Origin: Sipunculus nudus
Taxonomy: Eukaryota > Annelida > Sipuncula > Golfingiida > Sipunculidae
Direction: 5' to 3'
DNA length: 64,000 bases
Assembly (NCBI GenBank): GCA_026874595.1
Contig: CM049318.1
Location: forward strand, 49,072,750 to 49,136,749
Shown: in pieces, positions 58,771-64,000 of the stretch
How the letters are laid out: every line of letters starts with the position of its first letter
How positions within the stretch are numbered: the stretch's first letter is position 1
Position numbers and translations under genes: made by a program
The notes under the pieces: model-generated
The model's input: the letters and a program-made list of their open reading frames with translations, nothing else
Databases searched by the model: none
What the model was told of the DNA's origin: nothing

Positions 58771-60890
58771 GGGCACCAAGCACCAGGCACGTTCTATGAT
58801 GCAGTGCTACAACAAACAGGAGATTTTTTAAATTCTTAAGTGACATTGCAACAAGCTTTTAAGCCACTTGAAATTTTTTTTATGAAAAATACTTTCCATG
58901 TATACAGGGATGCATAAAAAGTCTGAGGACTGATATTTACATACACACAATAAGAAATCTTGTTTGAACCTACTAAACAAATATATATGAGAACAAGCAG
59001 AGTTCATGTGTTTAATGGGTAACAGTGCCTTCATCTATAAACACACTCATTCCCTCAACACTAACCTTTCCGGCCCTCAGCACAGCGCTTTCTTCTGTTC
59101 ATGGCCAATAAATTATGGAACATTAACTTATATCATCTTAAGCTCCTACTAAAATCCTACAGGATATAAATATATATTAAGCTCTATGTATGTTGCACAA
59201 TACAGTAAGACACCTATGATTACACAACCACCACACTAACTTGAGCTGAGTTGTGATAAATAAACAGAACAAAGTCCATATTTGCTCATATCCTGTATGA
59301 GATCACCTGTGTAAGAGTCGGACAATAACCTTCCCTTTGAGTTTTTTCTAAGTACCTGAATGTAACAGAAAGAAGCTTGTGGCATAGCTGTGATGACATA
59401 TTTTGTTTTGGCTACACAGATGAAACAACTTGGCTATTTCCTGGAAGTTCTCAATCAGGCTCAACATTGGCTTAACTGCTTGCCTCGGGCAAGTAATAGT
59501 TCCAAAAAATGGTATTAGGGCAACTAAAGGTCGCCTCCTACTTGCCCGACCAAGCAGGTGTCCGGTACCCGAATGAGTTAAGAAAATGAACCTTTTGTGT
59601 GGTGCATGGTGACATCCAGTTGGGTTAACATATATCCCAAAGAACAAGCTTTCAGATACCTGTAAGAAGTAACAGGGTCATTGTAATTAAATATTTTATA
59701 ACAAGCTATTAGTGCATTTAAAATCTGTTTCTCAACTCTGTAACCGTGTATGGAACACACTTCGAGATGGAAAGTTCTTAAATGAATGCTTAGCCACAGG
59801 TGCCACAACGTGCTTTCACCCAGGGATGAAGAAAGTCTGTTATACTGCATGTTGGCTGGTACATATATTACAATTTGCTATGAGGTAAAACTTGTGCTTT
59901 AAATAAGCACAATATCTAGTAAAGCATCTGTAGTGAATAATTTTTCCTCTATTGATTTTGGTAGTCCTGTCATATTTATTTCTGCACAATGAAAATTATG
60001 TCAATTTAATTCTGAATTTTTTCTAAACGTTTCCCCTAAAGTTTCTGCACATTCAAGGCTGTCCACTTGAGTGGTTTTACTCTTTCAGGGGGAACCTTCA
60101 GTGTTTGAACTGAAACATCTGCCAGTTGTCAATTTACACCTGTGTTAGGCAGGAAGAAAGTTAATTTGAGATATTCAATACACTGGTGAAGGACGTTGAC
60201 AACATACACATCCACAGAAACAAACAAGTTTCAGAATTTTTCTTACAAGCCTACTCTGGAAATTGTTCCTGCTTCTCCCCCCATTTAAAAACGTTTTAAT
60301 TTATGACTTAAGCATTTGCCTGTCTGGTGTTTTTACAAAGTTCCCCTATTATCACCATATTCCGCTGGGCCCTCGGCAGGCTCTCATGCGAAAGTTCCTG
60401 TAAATGTAATAAATTCTGGAGGAGCATAACCAGGATCAAATGGAAGAAAATTCTGTAGACATGTTGTTTTCAGACACTTGGTTGTAGGAAACATGATAGG
60501 CCACAATAAGTGTACTTCACTGTCAAGTAAAGCAGTTAGTAGACTTTCACACCACCTTGCTAAGATATACTGTTTTTAATTACTAATATTCTTTCTTAAT
60601 TCACCCAACAACAGAATTCCCAGCTCAAGGCATTTAATTGTTGACTGATTACAGAACCAATTTACATAGCATCAGCAGTATCATTTAGCAGTTAACATTT
60701 TCACCTTTTTTTTTACTTTAATTTCGAAAATGCAATGAAACATGCAATACTGGTACAGTCATATAAACACACCTTGCATTTGTGGCTGCAAACAATAAGT
60801 TTTGTAGGGCAAGTAAAAATTCATGTGAGGCAAGTAAAAGCTAGATGTTATTTGCCTGACTGGGCAAGTGCTTTCAAACTTTAATCACAT
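58771..60890. other. Upstream intron, no exon established
   Basis: Two short segments with GGGCAAGTAA-type words (about 59479-59590 and 60800-60872) relate to the palindromic repeat at 56821. A weak start-exon candidate at 59066-59102 is discussed under findings. Confidence 0.5.
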
Positions 60891-60891
60891 C

Positions 60892-61675
60892 AGGCATTGT
60901 GACTATGTTTGATAATAGTGATCACATCCCCCAGTATGACTATATGTTTGGTTACAGTGATCACATTAGGAATTGTAACTTCATGTTTGAATAGAGTGAT
61001 CACATCAGACAGTGTGACTCCATGTTTGAATACAGTGATCACATCAGACAGTGTGACTCCACGTTTGATTGTAGTGATCACATCAGACAGCATGACTCCA
61101 TGTTTGATTGTAGTGATCACATCAGACAGCAAGACTCCATGTTTGATTGTAGTGATCACATCAGACAGTATGACTCCATGTTTGATTGTAGTGAGCACAT
61201 CAGACAGTGTGAATCCATGTTTGAATACAGTGATCACATCAGACAGTGTGACTCTATGTTTGAATACACTGATCACATCAGACAGTGTGACTCCATGTTT
61301 GAATACAGTGATCACATCAGACAGTGTGACTCCATGTTTGAATACAGTGATCACATCAGACAGCGTGACTCCATGTTTGATTGTAGTGATCACATCAGAC
61401 AGTGCGACTCCATGTTTGATTGTAGTGATCACATCAGACAGTGCACTCCATGTTTGATTGTAGTGAGCCCACCCGACAGTGTGACTCCATGTTTGATTGT
61501 AGTGAGCACATCAGACAGTGTGAATCCATGTTTGATTGTAATGAGCACATCAGACAGTGCGACTCCATGTTTGACTGTAGTGAGCACCTCATGAATTGTG
61601 ACTATTTATTGATAATGGTGAGCACATCAGTCACTGTAACTATGTTTGATTATAGTGAACCCATTTGCCAGTAAG
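60892..61675. repeat. 39-bp tandem array, about 20 units
   Basis: Units such as CAGACAGTGTGACTCCATGT plus TTGAATACAGTGATCACAT (39 bp). Because 39 is a multiple of 3, four frames stay open for 180-190 codons with a 13-residue period. They are array by-products on both strands with no start context or partner exons. Each full unit contains the palindrome TGATCA or a variant (TGAGCA). Confidence 0.97.
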
Positions 61676-61732
61676 CCCACATATTTTGTAAGCACCTGTA
61701 GTTGATGAGCATGCTGGGCAATGGGCCTTTGT

Positions 61733-64000
61733 ATTTGATCATGGTGAGCAGATGGTGATCATGGTGACCAGATAGTAATCATGGTGACCAGATAGTAATC
61801 ATGGCAAACAGCTTGTGATCATGGTGAGCAGACAGTAATCATGGTGGGCAGATAGTAATCATGGTGAGCAGATAGTAATCATTGTGAGCAGATAGTGATT
61901 GTGGTGACCAGATAGTAATCATGGCAAACAGCTTGTGATCATGGTGAGCAGACAGCAATCATGTTGAGCAGATAGTAATCTTGGTGAGCAGATAGTAATC
62001 ATGGTGAGCAGATAGTAATCATGGAGAGCAGATAGTAATCATGGAGAGCAGATAGTAATCATGGTGAGCAGATAGTAATCTTGATGAGCAGATAGTAATC
62101 TTGATGAGCAGATAGTAATCATGGCAAACAGCTTGTGATCATGGTGAGCAGAGAGTAATCATGGTGAGCAGATAGCAATCATTGGGAGCAGATAGTGGTC
62201 ATGGTGAGGAGATTGGGATCATGGTGATTAGATAGTAATCATTGTAAGCAGATTGTGATAATTGTGATGAACAAATAGTTATCATGGTGAGCAGATGGTA
62301 ATCTTGGTGAGCAGATTGTTATCCTGATGAGCATAAAGTATTCATTGGGAGCAGATTGTGATCATGGTGACCAGATAGTAATCATGGCAAACAGCTTGTG
62401 ATCATGGTGAGCAGACAGCAATCATGGTGAGCAGATAGTGATCTTGGTGAGCAGATAGTAATCCTGGTGAGCAGATAGTAATCATGGAGAGCAGATAGTA
62501 ATCAAGGAGAGCAGATAGTAATCATGGTGAGCAGATAGTAATCTTGATGAGCAGATAGTAATCTTGATGAGCAGATAGTTATCATGTCAGACAGATTGTG
62601 ACCATGGTAAGCAGATAGTAATCATGGTCAACAGCTTGTAATCATGGTGAGCAGACAGCAATCATGGTGAGCAGATAGTAATCTTGGTGAGCAGATAGTA
62701 ATCATGGTGAGCAGATAGTAATCATGGAGAGCAGATAGTAATCATGGAGAGCAGATAGTAATCATGGTGAGCAGATAGTAATCTTGATGAGCAGATAGTT
62801 ATCATGTCAGACAGATTGTGACCATGGTGAGCAGATAGTAATCATGGTCAACAGCTTGTAATCATGGTGAGCAGATAGTAATCATGACAACCAGATTGTG
62901 TTCATGGTGAGGAAATTGGGATCATGGTGATTAGATAGTAATCATTGTAAGCAGATTGTGATAATTGTGATGAACAAATAGTTATCATGGTGAGCAGATG
63001 GTAATCTTGGTGAGCAGATTGTTATCCTGATGAGCATAAAGTAATCATTGGGAGCAGATTGTGATCATGCTGAGCTGATAGTGATCATGGTGAGCAGATA
63101 GTAATCATGTCAAACAGATTGTGACCATGGTGTGCAGATAATAATCATGGTGAGCAGATAGTAATCATGGTGAGCAGATAGGAATCTTGGTGAGCAGATA
63201 GTAATCATGGTGAGCAGATAGTAATCTTGGTGAGCAGATAGTAATCTTGGTGAGCAGATAGTACTCATGGTGAGCAGATAGTAATCATGGTGAGCAGATA
63301 GTAATCTTGGTGAGCAGATAGTAATCATGGTGAGCAGATAGTAATCTTGATGAGCGGATAGTAATCATGGTGAGCACATTGTAATCATGGTGAGCAGATA
63401 GTAAACCTGGTGAGCAAATAGTAATCTTGGTGAGCAGATAGTAATCTTGGTGAGCAGATAGTAATCATGGTGAGCACATTGTAATCAAGGTGAGCAGATA
63501 GTAATCATGGTGAGCAGATAGTAATCATGGCGAGCAGATAGTAATCATGGTGAGCAGATAGTAATCAGACATGTCAGACATGGTGAGCAGAAAGTAATCT
63601 GGATGAGCAGATAGTTATCATGACAGACATATTGTGACCATGGTGAGCAGATAGTAATCATAGTGAACAGCTTGTAATCATGGTGAGCAGATAGTAATCA
63701 TGGTGAGCAGATAGTAATCATGGTGAGCAGATAGTAATAATGGTGATTAGATAGTATTCATTGTAAGCAGATTGTGATAATTGTGATGAACAAATAGTTA
63801 TCATGGTGAGCAGATAGTAATCTTGGTGAGCAGATAGTAATCATGGAGAGCAGATAGTAATCATGGCAAACAGCTTGTGATCATGGTGAGCAGAGAGTAA
63901 TCATGGTGAGCAGATAGTAATCATTGGGAGCAGATAGTGGTCATGGTGAGCAGATAGTAATCTTGGTGAGCAGATAGTAATCATGGAGAGCAGATAGTAA
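61733..64000. repeat. 20-bp satellite with higher-order structure, runs off the window
   Basis: More than 110 units of ATCATGGTGAGCAGATAGTA (20 bp). Variant units (for example ATCATGGCAAACAGCTTGTG, and a block with ATTGTAAGCAGATTGTGATA) recur as sets at about 62241, 62944 and 63760, spacing 703 and 816 bp, showing a higher-order repeat. The array is still running at base 64000. Confidence 0.97.

Noticed and set aside
60890-61594. Frames of 180-190 codons with a 13-residue period on both strands
   Set aside because: By-products of the 39-bp array. The unit length is a multiple of 3 and no stop occurs in the unit. No splice partners or start context.
60892-64000. CRISPR-like array
   Set aside because: Units are contiguous tandem repeats without unique spacers, in a eukaryotic context and without cas genes.

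Overview
The window reads as nuclear DNA of an animal, most likely a marine invertebrate of the mollusc type. It is AT-rich, intron-dense and packed with dispersed repeats: an L1/Tx1-like LINE, several tRNA-derived SINEs, hairpin-ended Helitron-like repeats, small TIR elements, minisatellites and a satellite array. There is no operon structure and no bacterial or organellar signature. The host assignment is an inference from repeat style and from the two recognisable protein families.

The one well supported host gene runs right to left on the minus strand from about 54.1 kb to 11.6 kb. Five exons join in consistent phases (53996-54095, 37636-37823, 34266-34399, 13603-13858, 11610-11746). They encode the second half of a first double-stranded-RNA-binding domain (dsRBD), a complete second dsRBD, an acidic linker and a complete C-terminal third dsRBD of the TARBP2/PRKRA (Loquacious-like) Dicer-partner family. 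The start of the gene was not found and probably lies beyond 64 kb. A possible alternative first exon (46706-46890) would give an isoform without the first dsRBD.

At the left edge (1-1880, minus strand) are pieces of a THAP-domain gene of the transposase-derived type that is abundant in invertebrates: a decayed THAP domain, an acidic spacer and the conserved core start, with a frame break and a stop. A GC-rich, promoter-like stretch (CRE, E-box, GC-box) lies just upstream of it at 1.9-2.1 kb.

The large introns are made of repeats. The 20-kb intron between 13.9 and 34.3 kb holds a nearly full-length, inactivated L1/Tx1-like LINE (14.9-21.5 kb, minus strand) with ORF1, ORF2 and a poly(A) tail, a four-unit 302-bp tandem repeat (23.3-24.5 kb), a tandem region with long poly-G runs (25.2-27.5 kb), and one arm of a 1.3-kb inverted repeat whose other arm is at 2.7-3.9 kb. 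The intron from 37.8 to 54.0 kb holds a SINE with clear target-site duplications, further tandem families, a repeat carrying nuclear-receptor-like half sites, a second SINE, two Helitron-like copies and two minisatellites. The right end (60.9-64 kb) is a 39-bp array followed by a 20-bp satellite with higher-order structure that continues past the window edge. Nearly all other open reading frames are chance or repeat-derived.
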